The notes: generated by a model not told the origin, from the letters alone. Counted from the first letter of the stretch, positions 1-11,343 are shown. The stretch is DNA of 64,000 nt from Chinchilla lanigera (GCF_000276665.1 NW_004955484.1:8090334-8154333), one strand, 5' to 3'. A program made the numbers and translations.

Positions 1-235
1 GACCAGCAGTGACCCTCTTTCTGTCCTTTACACCTTATGCAGGCTATGGCACTCACACCCAGGGTGGGGCACCCTTAATCCTACCCAGAACTATGCCAAA
101 TGAATCAGTGGACTAATTTAGTAACCACACACCCTTAATATTAGCATCACACACTCTAGATGCAGTCACCTCTGGAAAAGCCCCACCTATGACCACACGA
201 GGCTTTTGGGGACAGCTAGACACAACCTGTAACAT
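1..235. other. unique-looking sequence, nothing recognised
   Basis: Mixed-composition DNA before the tandem array. I see no open frame, SINE or LTR signature. Confidence 0.4.
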
Positions 236-1262
236 CCACAACTCAATGTTGCTAGTTACTGGTTATTACTTGCCTACAATTTGTTAACCACTGCTGTTTA
301 CCAATTACTAGTCATCCACAGTAGTTAACACTAGTTACTCATAACTCACTACCAACTACTACTGCTAGTTATTGGTTACTAGCCAGCCACAACTAATCAA
401 TGCTAGTCACCAGTTACCAGTAACCCACAATAAGTCAACAAAAACTAGCTAGCTGCTAACCACCTGCTATGAACTAGTTATTCACAGCTAATTATCACTA
501 GTAAGTGGTTGCTACCTAGTTTGCTACCAGCAATTATTAATCACTAGTTAATCATCACTAATTACTGATCACCAGCCCCCAACTAGTTAATTATTGGTTA
601 CCAGTAACACACAACTAGCTAACCATTGTTACAAATTACCCACAACTAAACACTTGGTTACTGGTTACCCATAACTAGTTGAGAAACGCTGGCTACTAGT
701 GACTAGCTAACCACTGCTAAGTTACTTGTTACCCCAACTAGTTAACCATAGCTGGTTACTGGTTACCAGTTACCCACAACCAGTTAAACACTGGCCATTG
801 CTCATTACCACTAAGTTATTGACTGATGGCTACCAATAACTAGCTAACCATTGCTAGTTACTGATTGCCAGTTACCCATCACTAACCACTGCTAGTTACT
901 GATTACCAGCCACCCACAAGTAATCACATTACCAATAACTAGCTAACCATTGTTAGTTTCTGGTTACTAGATAGTGCTAGTTAAGCCACTGCTACTTACC
1001 AATCATTACTCATTGCTAATTACTAGCTACTAGTTACCCATTGCTAGTTATCTGCAACTTCTTAACTAATATGACTTACCCACACCTAGTTGATTACCTC
1101 TGGTTATCAGTTACCAACCACTAGTTATCAATTACAAGCTATCTCCATCTAGTTAGTAATTCTTAACTAGCAACAGGTAACTAGCATGGTTAACTAGCAA
1201 TGGGTAAATCATAATTGTTAACTATTTGCACATAACTAGTCATGGGTTACTAGTTGTGGTTA
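236..1262. repeat. degenerate TAGTTA-rich tandem array (minisatellite-like)
   Basis: About 1 kb is built from imperfect copies of a roughly 40-60 base unit made of short words such as ctagttac, ggttacc, cccacaac and taaccactg. Spacing and units vary, so this is an old or rapidly diverging array. Up to about 1150 the units mostly read 'attgctagttac'. From about 1155 to 1250 they read as the reverse complement (taactagcaa, ggtaactagcat), so the array contains an internal inversion. No coding potential was seen. Family unknown. Confidence 0.75.
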
Positions 1263-1282
1263 GGTAGTAATTTTTTAAAATC

Positions 1283-1397
1283 TTTTTTTTTTGTTGTTTT
1301 GTTTTTGTTTTTTGTTTTTCTCCGGTACCAGGAACCGAACTCATGACCTTGGGCTTGCCAGGCAGGCACTTTGCCACTGAGCTAAATCCCCAGCCCC
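1283..1397 (-). mobile_element. ID-like tRNA-derived SINE
   Basis: Reverse-strand copy of the tRNA-Ala-derived SINE: T-rich tail first, then ccggtaccaggaaccgaac and a head ending ctgagctaaatccccagccc. A near-perfect 15-base target duplication (taattttttaaaatc / taatttttttaaatc) lies at 1268-1282 and 1398-1412, so the insertion is well defined. It appears to have landed in the T-rich tail of the adjacent B1. Confidence 0.9.
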
Positions 1398-1411
1398 TAA
1401 TTTTTTTAAAT

Positions 1412-1520
1412 CTTGAGACAGGGTTTCAGTATGCAGTTTAGTCTGGCCTTGAACTCATTTTGTAGCCAAGGGTGGCCTTGAACTCATAGCAATCCTGCTT
1501 AATATGCTTTGCTGTTTTTT
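1412..1520 (-). mobile_element. B1-like SINE, truncated
   Basis: Reverse-strand B1 signature: 'gagacagggtttcagtatg' followed by two 'ctggccttgaactca' blocks. The 5' half of the element is missing. Confidence 0.75.
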
Positions 1521-1660
1521 TTTTTTTTTTTCTTTTTTAACTGTTCCATGCCACATCCAATTTTTTGTTCTTTGTTCATCCTGCACAAGAAACTAGGAAT
1601 CTGCCCAGGACCCATCACCCACAGTAACATAGGGACCTTAATGTTCAACTGGTCAGTGAG

Positions 1661-2252
1661 TGTAGTGGATTAACTAATGGTCACCTTGTAACACCCTGCT
1701 GAACTGAATCAGTGAAGTGCCGGGTGTGGATGGACCACCTGAGGATTGTTGCCAACAGCATAAAAGGAGAACTGGAAGGGAAGATGGTGCGCTGGTTCTC
1801 ATTGTTGAAGGAGCTTGGGTCCTTGCTGTCCCTGGTGAGGGCTGTGGTTCTCTTCAGTGGATTTCTAGTTCTTACTTTGGCTCCAGTGCAGATCCCTCAG
1901 CCTGCTGGAACAGGTCCTTCACCCTGCTGACCCAGACTTTCTAGCATCCACCGCTGGCCTCTGGGCCTTCCTGGTACAGATCCTTGATACAGATTTGCAT
2001 GAGACATTGTTGTGTGCTCCAGGCCTTCAGTTGGACTTGTGGAGGGCACTGTCACGGAGTCTAGGTCTTTAGCTAGACTCCTGTAGGACACTGCTGGGGA
2101 TCCAGGCCCCCTAGCTGGATTCTTTGGGTCTGTGGTGTGTGGACAGATCTCCCACACTCTTGTGCATTTGACTCTTTGGGTGAATATTTAAAAATAATCC
2201 TATAAATTATGTGTCCTATATTAAATCTTTTCCCTTGTAAACCCTGACTACA
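1661..2252 (+). mobile_element. unclassified LTR-like element, copy 1
   Basis: Starts tgtagtggattaactaatgg and ends accctgactaca, so it has TG...CA ends. A polyadenylation-like ATTAAA lies near the 3' end (2219-2224), as in an LTR R region. The interior holds about three ~48-base subrepeats around 'aggccttcagttggact'. It is clearly homologous to 3169-3565 and 58163-58781. No protein-coding interior is attached, so these look like solo LTRs or a non-autonomous repeat. Family name not known to me. Confidence 0.6.
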
Positions 2253-3168
2253 GTAAAATTGGTACCAGGAGAGTGGGGTCATTGTTGTGATGTTGCCTGC
2301 CCATGTGGCTTAAGAGCCTTGAGAATTAATTTGGAAAGGGTTTGAGAGACTGGCTGAAGAGGTAACCCATGTATCGTGTAAACTATACGGGAGACACTGG
2401 TCAACTGGAAAACCAGAGTACTGATGGAAATGCTGCCAGTTAGGATGAGGTTCAGGAGGCTTCTATTAAGAAAGACTGCATTGGCTGCTGGATCCCAAGC
2501 CATATATGTTGTACTTGGGCAGGAAGTTGGTCTGCATTTGCTTGTGTTTAGAGATATTGCCTGGGTGACGATGTCTGTCATTCCTGTTGGGACTATGGCA
2601 TGGTTACTGTTGAAGGCTTTTGGCCAGATCTATGTCCAAAATTAAGAGCAAAGAGCCAGGAGGGTAACTTGAAGCATTTGGCCAGAGGGAAGGCTGCAGT
2701 GGAGCTGCAGACTGCAAGGATGAAACAAAGGAGAATGTGGTTGTTGAGAAGGAACAGGGAAATGGAAAAATGACCTAACGCTTTTCACCAGAAGGGAAGA
2801 GTATATTTGAAATGCAGGAGATCCTTTGGGGGCATTTTGTAGTGTTGCTATTCCTTGTTGTTAAAAGTGAATGGGAAGCAAGGATTGTGATTGTAATAGC
2901 GCTTTTAATATGTTTAATATAGTTTCTAGATACATGTTTATAATCAGGTTATTTAGTCAAAGTACTGTGGTTTTAATCTTGAATTCTGAGCATCCTTTGA
3001 ATATTTTGCTTTTAGTGCAGAAATGAGTGCAATAAGAATTATATATATGTCATTATTATATTAATGTAAATCTGAATTGATCAAGACATGTTACCTTTTC
3101 AGAAATCTGCTACTGGACAATACAGCTCAAGGAAATGTGTCTGGTTATCAAGTTGACCAGGGGTGGAT
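2253..3168. other. no gene seen; between two LTR-like copies
   Basis: AT-rich to neutral DNA. Only short chance frames are present and no repeat signature is recognised. It separates two direct copies of the LTR-like element, so it could be a remnant of an element interior. No retroviral-type coding motif is visible. Confidence 0.4.
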
Positions 3169-3565
3169 TGTGGTGGATTAACCAATGGTCAACTTGTTAC
3201 CCAGCTGATACGAATCAGCCTGGTGCTGGGTGTGGAAGGCCCACCTGAGGATTATTGCCAACAGCATATAAAGAACTGGCAAGGAAGATTGTGTGCTGTT
3301 GATTATCCTGAAGAAGTTTGTTGCTCTGGTTTTCCTGATATGAAGTCAGCTGTTCCCATTTTTGGAGGAGCTCAGGTCTTCAGCTGGACTCAACAGGACA
3401 CTGCCACTGGATCCACGCCCTCAGCTGGATTCTTTGGGTCTCTAGTGCATGGATAGATCTCCTGCACTCTTTTGCATTTGACTCTTTGGGAGAATATTAT
3501 AAAATAATCCTATAAACTATGTGTCCTGTATTAAATTTTTTCCTTTGTAAGCCCTGACTACAACA
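3169..3565 (+). mobile_element. unclassified LTR-like element, copy 2 (internally deleted)
   Basis: Same ends as copy 1 (tgtggtggattaacc ... gccctgactacaaca) and the same ATTAAA-bearing 3' region. It is about 200 bases shorter because most of the internal ~48-base subrepeats are absent. Same orientation as copy 1. Confidence 0.6.
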
Positions 3566-4033
3566 CTACTGATTTGTGACTTTTGTGAATTCTGTAAAAA
3601 GTCTGTACTCTTTGTCATGTAGCCAATAAAATCTCTGCTTAGTTAGCTAGTGAGCGGATAGATTTCCTTAAATGCCTAGAAATACAAACTCTCCCAATTG
3701 TTTTGCCAAAAGGCAAGGAACTCTTGGGATATATTGGAGGTGCACTTTCAACACAGGCAGTTTACAACTCTGTCACAGGCTTCACTTCAGTTTACCATGA
3801 GTTTGAAGTACAGCCTGAAATGAGAAGCTTGGGCCTTTCTGGGTCTTCCTTGAGCACCTCAACAGTCCTGGAAGCGCCACACAGCTTACACGGTGCACAA
3901 CCTTCCCAAGTCTCAGGAATACGCTGGAACTTTTCCAAGCCAGACATTTTATTCTCCAGCTTTTCCTTTTAAGCTTTTTGGTCAGCCTATTATTTAAACT
4001 GTTACTTATTGTGTAAGCCAGTGTTTAAACAAT
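3566..4033. other. no gene seen
   Basis: Ordinary-looking unique DNA with a chance 89-codon open frame at 3703-3972 (+) that has no recognisable motif. Confidence 0.35.
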
Positions 4034-4112
4034 TGCCGTGGCTGGAGTGTAGCTCAGAGCACTTGCCTAGCTTGCCTATGGTTCTGAATTTGATCACCAG
4101 CACTGCAAAAAT
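4034..4112 (+). mobile_element. old ID/tRNA-like SINE
   Basis: Diverged forward copy: 'ggctggagtgtagctcagag', 'cacttgcctagcttgcctat' and 'gatcaccagcactgc'. Degraded relative to other copies, so probably older. Confidence 0.55.
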
Positions 4113-4212
4113 ACCCACATGGTATGTATGTAAGCATGATAAAAAGACACAAGCCCAGCTGAGCAACTGCCATGCAAGTTTTCAAAAAACACCCCTACAG
4201 AAAACTCTGTCA

Positions 4213-4310
4213 GGGGCTGGGGATTTAGCTCAGCAGCAAAGCGCCTGCCTGGCAAGCGCAAGGTCGTGAGTTCGGTTCCTGGTACCGGAGGGGGAAAAAA
4301 AAAAAAAAAA
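4213..4310 (+). mobile_element. ID-like SINE, young
   Basis: Forward copy with ggggctggggatttagctca head, ggttcctggtaccgg end and a long A tail. An 11-base target duplication aaaactctgtc flanks it (4201-4211 and about 4307-4317). The internal pol III A box (tagctcagc) and B box (gagttcggttcc) are readable. Confidence 0.92.
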
Positions 4311-4373
4311 CTCTGTCTTGGGCAAACACAAAGTCAGTTCAAAGAGACAAATCTTGGGAATACTGAAACCCAG

Positions 4374-4472
4374 TTTTTTTTTTTTTTTTTTTTTTTTTTG
4401 TACCAGAAATCAAACTCAGGACCTTGTGCTTGGCAGGCAGGTGCTTGTGCCACTGAGCTATATCCCCGGCCC
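4374..4472 (-). mobile_element. ID-like SINE, diverged
   Basis: T tract followed by tgtaccagaaatcaaactca and a head ending gagctatatccccggccc. Short flanking repeats aaacccag / aaacctag are probable target duplications. Confidence 0.85.
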
Positions 4473-4519
4473 AAACCTAGTATTTTGTAAAATTAGTAGA
4501 CACTAATAAAATATACTTT

Positions 4520-4905
4520 AAGACTATCAGCCTTGACTTTCATTTGTTTTATCACGATGTATGTAGTTGTAGATTTATCATTGAGATTCACTGGGCTTCT
4601 TCAATCCACAGGTTGACATCTTTCATCAATTCTACAATACTCTTGGCTGTTAGCTCTTCAAGTATTCCTTATATATTTTTTTTTTCTTTCTGGGAATCTG
4701 ATTAAACTTGGCCTTCTTACCCAATTTATCCTGTCACCCATACTTTCCATTTCACTGTTTCTGCCGACTAGTTTCTATACAGTTTTTTCTCACTTATATT
4801 CATTCTCTTTTCATGTTTAAATGCATGTGATTTCTCAAATCACTCCTTGTATTATCCGGTTATCTTCAAAAGTATGCTGGACATTTTCTTAAAAGTGGGT
4901 ATATT
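4520..4905 (-). mobile_element. L1/HAL1-type LINE fragment
   Basis: Reads as the antisense of a common mammalian L1-related segment ('gggcttcttcaatccacagg', 'gacatctttcatcaattct', 'gctcttcaagtattcc'). The same segment appears in sense orientation at about 35.3 kb. No open frame survives. Confidence 0.55.
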
Positions 4906-5284
4906 CTGATGTCTGCTAACACCTTTATGGATCATTTTAATTTTTCTCTGCTGGACACCTTAGCACTTCACTACTCTGTTCAATACTTAATAGAGTTCCA
5001 GGGTGAAGTTCTCTACACCTCCAAGGTCCTCAGTTTGGGAGACACAGCTGTTAGGACTCATTTTTCTCCAATCCAAGGTATACCTGACCCTGTCTTCATC
5101 TGGGGCCCCAGTTCAAATACGAGTAAGTCCACTAACACCACAGTTGGGTTTCACAGGTGACGCCATCAGCAAACCTTCAGGCAAAAGCAGTTTTCAGAGC
5201 TGGGAATTGTCTGTTGCATCTCCAAGAGTTTGATTCCTAATTTTTCACTCCAGTTAGTTTTTTTGAGGTTTAATTAGGATCATT
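4906..5284. other. no gene seen; possibly LINE continuation
   Basis: T-rich sequence continuing in the style of the preceding LINE fragment, with chance frames only. Confidence 0.3.
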
Positions 5285-5300
5285 TGATTCATCCTATTTT

Positions 5301-5427
5301 TTGGTGTTTTTTTTTTTTTTTTTTTTTCTTTACATGTGTTTTTTTTCTTTCCGGTACCGGGAATGGAACTCACGACCTTGCGCTTGCCAGGCAGGCGCTG
5401 TGCCGCTGAGCTAAATCCCCAGCCCCC
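5301..5427 (-). mobile_element. ID-like SINE with clear target duplication
   Basis: Long T tract then ccggtaccgggaatggaact and head gctgagctaaatccccagcc. Flanked by a 16-base duplication (tgattcatcctatttt / tgactcatcctatttt, one mismatch) at 5285-5300 and 5428-5443. Confidence 0.93.
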
Positions 5428-5739
5428 TGACTCATCCTATTTTCCGTGGGAAATTTAGTCCTAAATTAGGCCATCACTACCTGGAGTTTAAACCCTCGCT
5501 TACAGCTCCACTATTCTCCTTCCAGCTCGCCTGCACAGGACCCCGATGGTCCCAGGGAAGGGAAGAGCGAGGAGCTAGGGAAGGTTGTCTGTTTCTTTAA
5601 GGCCCCATTTCATGGGAGTAGATACTTTTGATTTACGCAGGGAAAGCCACACTTTTTGACCATGGGGTTTCTCCGTTTATCCAATTTCACGTGGCTCTAT
5701 TTATCTGACTCCTCAGACCATGTGAGGGAACACAGCATC

Positions 5740-6070
5740 GCCCAAAGGACAAGAGAGCAGGGTAAGGGCACAGCCCCGGGTGTCCCGCTGATCGGTCAAG
5801 GTGGCTTGAGGATGCCACGGGAGGAAAATGGCCTGCCCCAAAGGCAGGGAACTGGACAGCGGTACGCAGTCAAAATCGTACCTGGCATCCGCGAAGGGAG
5901 CTCTAACACACAAGGAATGTACGCCTCCGCAGGCCAGAACTGAGCGCGAGGTGGAACAGGTTAGACCCGGAAGCGGAAGTGCCCCGCCAAGGCTTTAAGG
6001 GAACGTAGTCTCTAGGCAGAAGACAAGTCCCGAGGCAGAGGGAGTCGGTCAGCACTCATCGCGCATGTTT
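5740..6070. promoter_or_regulatory. GC-rich promoter-like segment with tandem ETS sites
   Basis: CpG-bearing stretch in otherwise AT-rich DNA. At 5965-5980 the sequence acccggaagcggaagt holds two GGAA cores in tandem, a common ETS/GABP promoter arrangement. No coding exon can be tied to it. On the minus strand an ATGCCAG followed by a GT splice-donor-like sequence lies near 5885, but this is weak. Direction and target gene unknown. Confidence 0.4.
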
Positions 6071-6723
6071 AGAACGCAGTACCGCTCTTAAAATACTTCC
6101 TTTAGACACCTCTTTAAAGGGAACACCTAGGTCTTCCGATTATTAATCCTAAATTAGTAGTATAAACCTTTCTAACCTGTGTGTCTCCATTAAATGCCCT
6201 TCTCCCCTCGCCACTCAAATTCCCAGTTAGTATCCCTTAACCTGAGCAAAACACATATGCTTTCTTCCGGTTACTAAAAGTCCAGCAACTTGAAAAAGCC
6301 AAATTCCTATTTTTTTTTTTAGATCTTAACATGCCGGCCCTCCTTCCACTCCTCCACGATGGGTATGAGGATAAAAGAGATAAAATTAGGTTAGAAAAAA
6401 AAAGGCCAAAAAGTAAAAACATTTAAAATTGTACTTTTAAGAAAAAATTGCTGCTTGCAAACAAGCTCTTTTTTTGCTTCTATAGACCACCCTAGCGTGT
6501 GACCCCTCCCTCTATCCTTACAGAAAATAGTGCTAAATTCCTAAAAACCCTTTACAACAGTCTGTAAATTCCTAGGTACTAGGTTCTTTACACCTGAAAA
6601 TTGCCTTTTCCTCCAGCCCAGAAAGCGGCTGCTCTGGAGACAGCATGTCTTAACTCACATCTCCACTTCAAATCCATGTAAATGGCTTGCACTGTAATCA
6701 GTCAGACAGTGAGAATACACATT
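6071..6723. other. no gene seen
   Basis: AT-rich DNA with homopolymer runs and no recognisable element. Confidence 0.35.
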
Positions 6724-6740
6724 TCAAATGACCCATATCA

Positions 6741-6838
6741 GGGGCTGGGGATTTAGCTGAGTGGCACAGCACCTGCCTGGCAAGTGGGAGGTCGTGAGTT
6801 CGATTCCCGGTACCGGAAACAACAACAACAAAAAAAGA
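6741..6838 (+). mobile_element. ID-like SINE, young
   Basis: Near-consensus forward copy ending cgattcccggtaccgg with an (aac)n/A tail. It has a perfect 17-base target duplication, tcaaatgacccatatca, at 6724-6740 and 6839-6855. The perfect duplication indicates a recent insertion. Confidence 0.95.
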
Positions 6839-6855
6839 TCAAATGACCCATATCA

Positions 6856-7499
6856 AAAACAGGCTTTAAATGTGACCTACCTTGGCTTATAATTTGTGCC
6901 TCATTTATTTAAACATCCACACTCTGCTCTTAAATTCATCCTATATCTTCCTCTAATAAATCTTTCTCATGCCTTTTAACTAACACATCCTAAAATTTCT
7001 TTTTTCAGTGACAAGAGTCAGCAAACCTACATACTTATTTTAAAGGGGTGGGTTAAGTTCCGTATTGCAGACTCAGAGACCCTAGGCCCAGCCTATGACA
7101 GGTAGGTTGGGGATCGAAAGGAGCTGGAGGGGAGAAATGGTGTTAGCCACTGGGCAGGGCAGAACTCTCTGGTGCCCCACCTGATTGTGTTAGTCCTGTT
7201 CCACCTGAGGCTCATGGCCTGCCCAGCTCTACTCCTATGTTGATTGATAACAGGGCAGCCTAGTTTCCTCTTTAGCCCCATGAAGTTCTCACCTCTAACC
7301 CTGCTCTCCTCTACAGGTGAGTTATTCTCTAGTTTTGCTTGGGTATCCTATTGGCACACAGCCCTATTATTGCTCCTGCCTTCCTGTCCTCCCTCATTTA
7401 GGAGAGCTCCAGGCACAGGGTGAACACGTCTGGATTTCCTGGACAGTCCAACCTTTCTCTCTGGTTAGCTCCCCTTTCATTCTCAAGGGGCTAGGTTTA
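6856..7499. other. no gene seen
   Basis: Unique-looking DNA. Short frames at 7093-7281 (-) and 7317-7529 (+) show no protein-like features. Confidence 0.35.
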
Positions 7500-8190
7500 G
7501 AACGATCAATTACTCTATATGGTCTGTGATTCCAGAAATGACTAAAATCCTAACTTATGATCTCTGGCAGCAAAGAACTGAAGGAATAGACCAATGATAT
7601 AGACAGCTAAGTTAGGTAGAAATACTATAGGCAGTCATTGCATAGGGGTAGGCCCTCGAGGGAGTAGGTGCAGAGGATGAGGACACATCACAACTGTGGC
7701 TGGAGGAATATCTGTTGAAGGCGAGACCTCAGGATAAAGATAGAATGACCAGGCCTGCATGCTTCCCATGGGGATAATTGAGAAACTGAAGATTATACTA
7801 TAATTGGTATCACCTGTTCCAATAAAGTCTAAATAGACATCAGTCACCCAGGTGGGTGATAAGGACCTTCTGATCCATCTCATTCTAAAAAAGTCCTTGT
7901 TCTTTCCATGTACACTTGCTACATAACCTGCTTCCCCTGGAGCAGTATTACCTAAGTGGCTATATTTATAATCATATTGGTTGATTATAGTTCTGACCCA
8001 CATTGTACTCACCTCCTGATTTTGTATCCACCTCCTGATTTTGCTCAATAAAACTTCCACTGAGAAATAGGCTTTGTACGGGTCCCCTCCTGTCTCTCTG
8101 GAGCTATCTCAATAAAGTTTTCCTACTCTTAACCTTTTGTTCCTTAGAATTCATTCTTTGATTTTGGGGAACACCAACTTGGCATATCTG
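7500..8190 (+). mobile_element. possible ERV-type LTR
   Basis: Pyrimidine-rich sequence with two AATAAA-type polyadenylation signals (about 8046 and 8111), followed by a 'ttccttagaattcatt' U5-like region and 'ggggaacacca'. This is typical of the 3' part of retroviral LTRs. Exact ends and target duplication were not found. The 141-codon minus-strand frame inside it (7635-8060) shows no recognisable domain. Confidence 0.4.
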
Positions 8191-9439
8191 ACATCTAGCA
8201 GGTTGGGAGTTACATTTATTTCTCCTATATCAGTATCTTTCCTTTTTTTTCCAGGCATAACACAAATGCAGACCCTTACAAGGCTTTGTATTCCACTGCT
8301 AGGGGCAATGCAAGCAGCCACCTTCTCCCTTCCAAAATCTCCAGTTTCAAGCACCTATTTCTGTTTGATCCCTTAACACCTTCAACATACACCTTCAACA
8401 TACACACATGAAGCTTTCCAAAGAACACCAGCTGGTAGCACTGAAATGGACCTGTGATTTTGCTGGAGATGGAGATGCCAAGTACCCAATGCTTTCAGAT
8501 GTCCTAGTCATTCTTGGTACCTGAGTCCTGCAGCCCCAAGGGGGAGGGGCAGAAGCCTCACCCCAGGAGCATGAGGCACCTCTTCTTTTGATGAAAGCCT
8601 TGTTAAGTGGCACCACATCTATAGGTGCTGAGGACCTGTCAAGCCTTGTAGTGAGCCCTGTGAAGGGCGCCAGGTCCTCATGGCATCCTTTAGAATGCAG
8701 GGGAACATCATAGCTTCTTTTCCCCTTTGAGGCTTTATCAGCAACTCTAAGCCAACACAGCAGTCCCTGTCAAAATTCTGTGACAACTGTAACTTTGGAA
8801 ACTGGACGTTAAAATTGAAGAAAATGGCTCACTACTAGTTTCTTAGCACATACAGTAAAACAAAAACAATTACAATTAATATCTATTCAATCAAATCAAA
8901 TATTATAGTTCAGTCCCAAATTTGTTTGCTTTTCCATTAAAATGTGTTAAGTTTTTTTTCCCCCCAAATTATAGGACTTCCACTAACATTTTAAGGAGAG
9001 GTTTATGTTGGCTCATAGAAAATTTGTACTATTTTTACACCAACTCTGGCACGTATTCACGTTACCTACAGGAGTCCCTCTGCGCCCTGCCCTCCCCTTC
9101 TTTTTGTGAGTGTGAATGCTTGACCTGTCAGTGCCAAAATTTTTTTTTTTTTTTGAGCTTGGATCAGCTTCTCAGCCCACTATTTCTCCTGAATCCTTCA
9201 GTTATGCCGGATGCACAAGTTATCTGGGCTCATGTCCTGAGGGGAACCAAGCAAGCGGCTTTTTAGGGTGAAGGAACATCTAAGAGCAAGAAGGCTGATT
9301 TCAACTGTGAAAGAGTTTAAGCATTCAGAGAGGCACACACAATTGAGTACCTATGCATCACCTTCTTTTTGCAAATATTACTATTTGCCATATTTGCTTT
9401 TTAAGAAACAAAATGTAACAGTTTAAGACTTCTTTTATT
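8191..9439. other. no gene seen
   Basis: Unique-looking noncoding DNA. A 114-codon frame at 8922-9266 (+) has biased composition and no recognisable domain. Confidence 0.35.
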
Positions 9440-9630
9440 CCTTCTCATTCCCCTCCACTCTCCCTGCAGAAGAAACCACTCCCCTGAAGCTGGTATTTTA
9501 ATACTTTTCTTCGTATGTGTCAATAAAAACATGCATATGGATTATCAAGTTATATTACATGATATGTATTCCTCTGCAACTTTCAGTATTTCAATGTTGT
9601 TAACATATGTAAATCCAATTCAATCATTCA
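9440..9630 (-). mobile_element. possible old L1 fragment
   Basis: Contains 'tacatgatatgtattcctctgcaactt', split here as tacatgatatgtatt and cctctgcaactt, which resembles the antisense of old L1 3' regions. Short and diverged. Confidence 0.35.
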
Positions 9631-9639
9631 TTCAATATT

Positions 9640-11110
9640 TTAGTATTTCCTGTACTAGGGACACAACACTGAACAAAAGAGAATGAGAGATTGCTGCTCT
9701 CGATCATTAAGCTATTTCTTTCTTTTTTTTTTTTTTCTTTTTGAGACAGGCTCTCACTACTCAGTTCAGGCTGGCCTTGAGCTCACTTTGTAGCACAGGC
9801 TGGTCTCGAACTTGCAATGATTCTCCTGCCTTAGCCTCCAGAGTGCTGGAATTACAGGCATGCACCACCACACCTGGTTAAGCTGTTTATTTCCTATTTG
9901 TGCAGTTTTCTGTATTGTTATGCTTCAATAATATGTAGCTCTTCCCCAAATCTCCCTCCACTCATAGAGTGTACCTTCTAGGGAAGAACATACAATAAAC
10001 AGAGAAACTATACAGTTTGTCAGGTGATGGCAGATGTTACAGAAAAAAATAAACCTGGGAGATAAGCTGGGTCCTCCCATAGAGGGGTCTGCTATTTGGC
10101 AGGATGGCCAAGAAAGTGTTCTTTCCTGAGAAAATAGTTGAGCAAAGATCTAAAGGTGAAGAGGAAGGGGAGGAGCCAATGTGAAGGCTTTGAAGAGGCT
10201 GATGGCTGGGCCTGTGTAAGTTCCTACAGGGAGCCAGCAGCCCTGGTGCAGAATGATCGAGAAGAAGGGGAGTCAGATAATGCTGGGCAGCAGAGTGCCA
10301 AAACCAAGTGAGGCTTTTACTTTAGGTTTATTATGTGAAGTGGAGCTGTTAGAGGGTTTAAAGCGGTTGACTGAGTGACTTGATCTTAGATTTTTACGAT
10401 ATTACCCTGGCTGCTAAATTATGAACATAAAGAAACAAGGATTGAAGCAGGGAGACTGATTAGGAAGTTGTTGCAAAAATCTGGACCAGAGATGATGATG
10501 GTGATCTGGGCTATAGTGACAGCAAAGAAGCAAAGAGAAATGGCCATTCCCTTAAATCCTGAGACTCAGCAAACTTACTGAAGTGTGGCTGAGGGTATGA
10601 AAGAAAACAATCAAGAAAGGTTTCCTGGGTTTGGGGCCTGAGTGACTGAAAAGGAGTTTTTTTTATTTATTTGTTTGATTTAGCAAATGAGAAGACTGAG
10701 GGCAGAACGTGCTTATGGGGATGGGGGACGTTACTGAGTACATTTTTTGGACATGTCAAAGTTGAGGAGTCTGTTAGACTTCCTAGTGAAAATGTGGAGG
10801 AGGTAGTTGGTTATACGAACTTGGAAACTTAGGCAGGAGATGTAAACTTTGAAGTTGACAACAAATAAACATTTAAGCCATAAAACAGGACATGAGACCT
10901 AATGGGGTGACTGTAGAAAAAGAAAAGAGGCCCAAAGACTGAGCCCTTGGGAAGGGGATTTCTACATCTAGAGCAAGGAAAGATAACTTGGGAGAAGCAG
11001 CTGTCAATAAAGTATATGGAAATCTAGATAAGTGTAACCTAGAAGGCAAGTGAAAAACATGTTGAAGAGTTAGGCAAAAACACTGAGAAGTCAAAAAGAT
11101 TAAATAAATG
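9640..11110 (+). mobile_element. ancient mammalian interspersed repeat, split by a B1
   Basis: From 'actagggacacaacactgaac' onward the order of blocks follows a widespread old mammalian repeat: a 'ggtgatggcagatgttac' block, 'gagggtttaaagcggttgac', 'accctggctgctaaatta', 'gaagcagggagactgattag', 'ccagagatgatgatggtga', 'ggacatgtcaaagttgagga' and 'gactgagcccttgggaa'. I recognise the family by block order but cannot name it. It is interrupted by the B1 at 9721-9880. No coding capacity is evident. Confidence 0.55.
9721..9880 (-). mobile_element. B1-like SINE, near full length
   Basis: Reverse-strand element: T tract, ttgagacaggctctcac, duplicated 'ggccttgagctcactttgta' / 'ggtctcgaacttgcaatg' blocks, then cctccagagtgctggaatta and the 5' end in accaccacacctgg. 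It is inserted within the ancient repeat. Confidence 0.9.
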
Positions 11111-11231
11111 CTACTAGATTTTGGGAGTCCTTCAGTGACCTGTGACAAGAGCAGAAACAAAATGTGATTACTATGAGTGCAAAATACAAATGAAAGAGGA
11201 ATTGGCTGTGGGCAATAGTTTCATAAATTTC

Positions 11232-11343
11232 TTGGTTTTGTTTTGTTTTGTTTTTTGGTTTTTTTTCTCCGGTACCAGGAACCAAACTCATGACCTTGCG
11301 CTTGCCAGGCAGGCGCTTTTGCCGCTGAGCTAAATCCCCAGCC
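11232..11343 (-). mobile_element. ID-like SINE with extra 3' sequence
   Basis: T-rich tail, ccggtaccaggaaccaaact, head gctgagctaaatccccagcc. The 15-base duplication tgaaagaggaattgg is at 11191-11205 and 11344-11358. About 26 non-SINE bases (11206-11231) sit between the tail and the distal duplication, as expected if downstream sequence was co-mobilised. Confidence 0.9.

Noticed and set aside
236..1262. CRISPR-like array
   Set aside because: Units are imperfect and continuous with no uniform spacers, and the sequence is clearly mammalian.
4213..4310. Possible tRNA-Ala gene
   Set aside because: A and B boxes are present, but the A-rich tail, target duplication and many similar copies show a tRNA-derived SINE rather than a tRNA gene.
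7635..8060. 141-codon minus-strand open frame
   Set aside because: No domain; overlaps a probable LTR with polyadenylation signals on the other strand.
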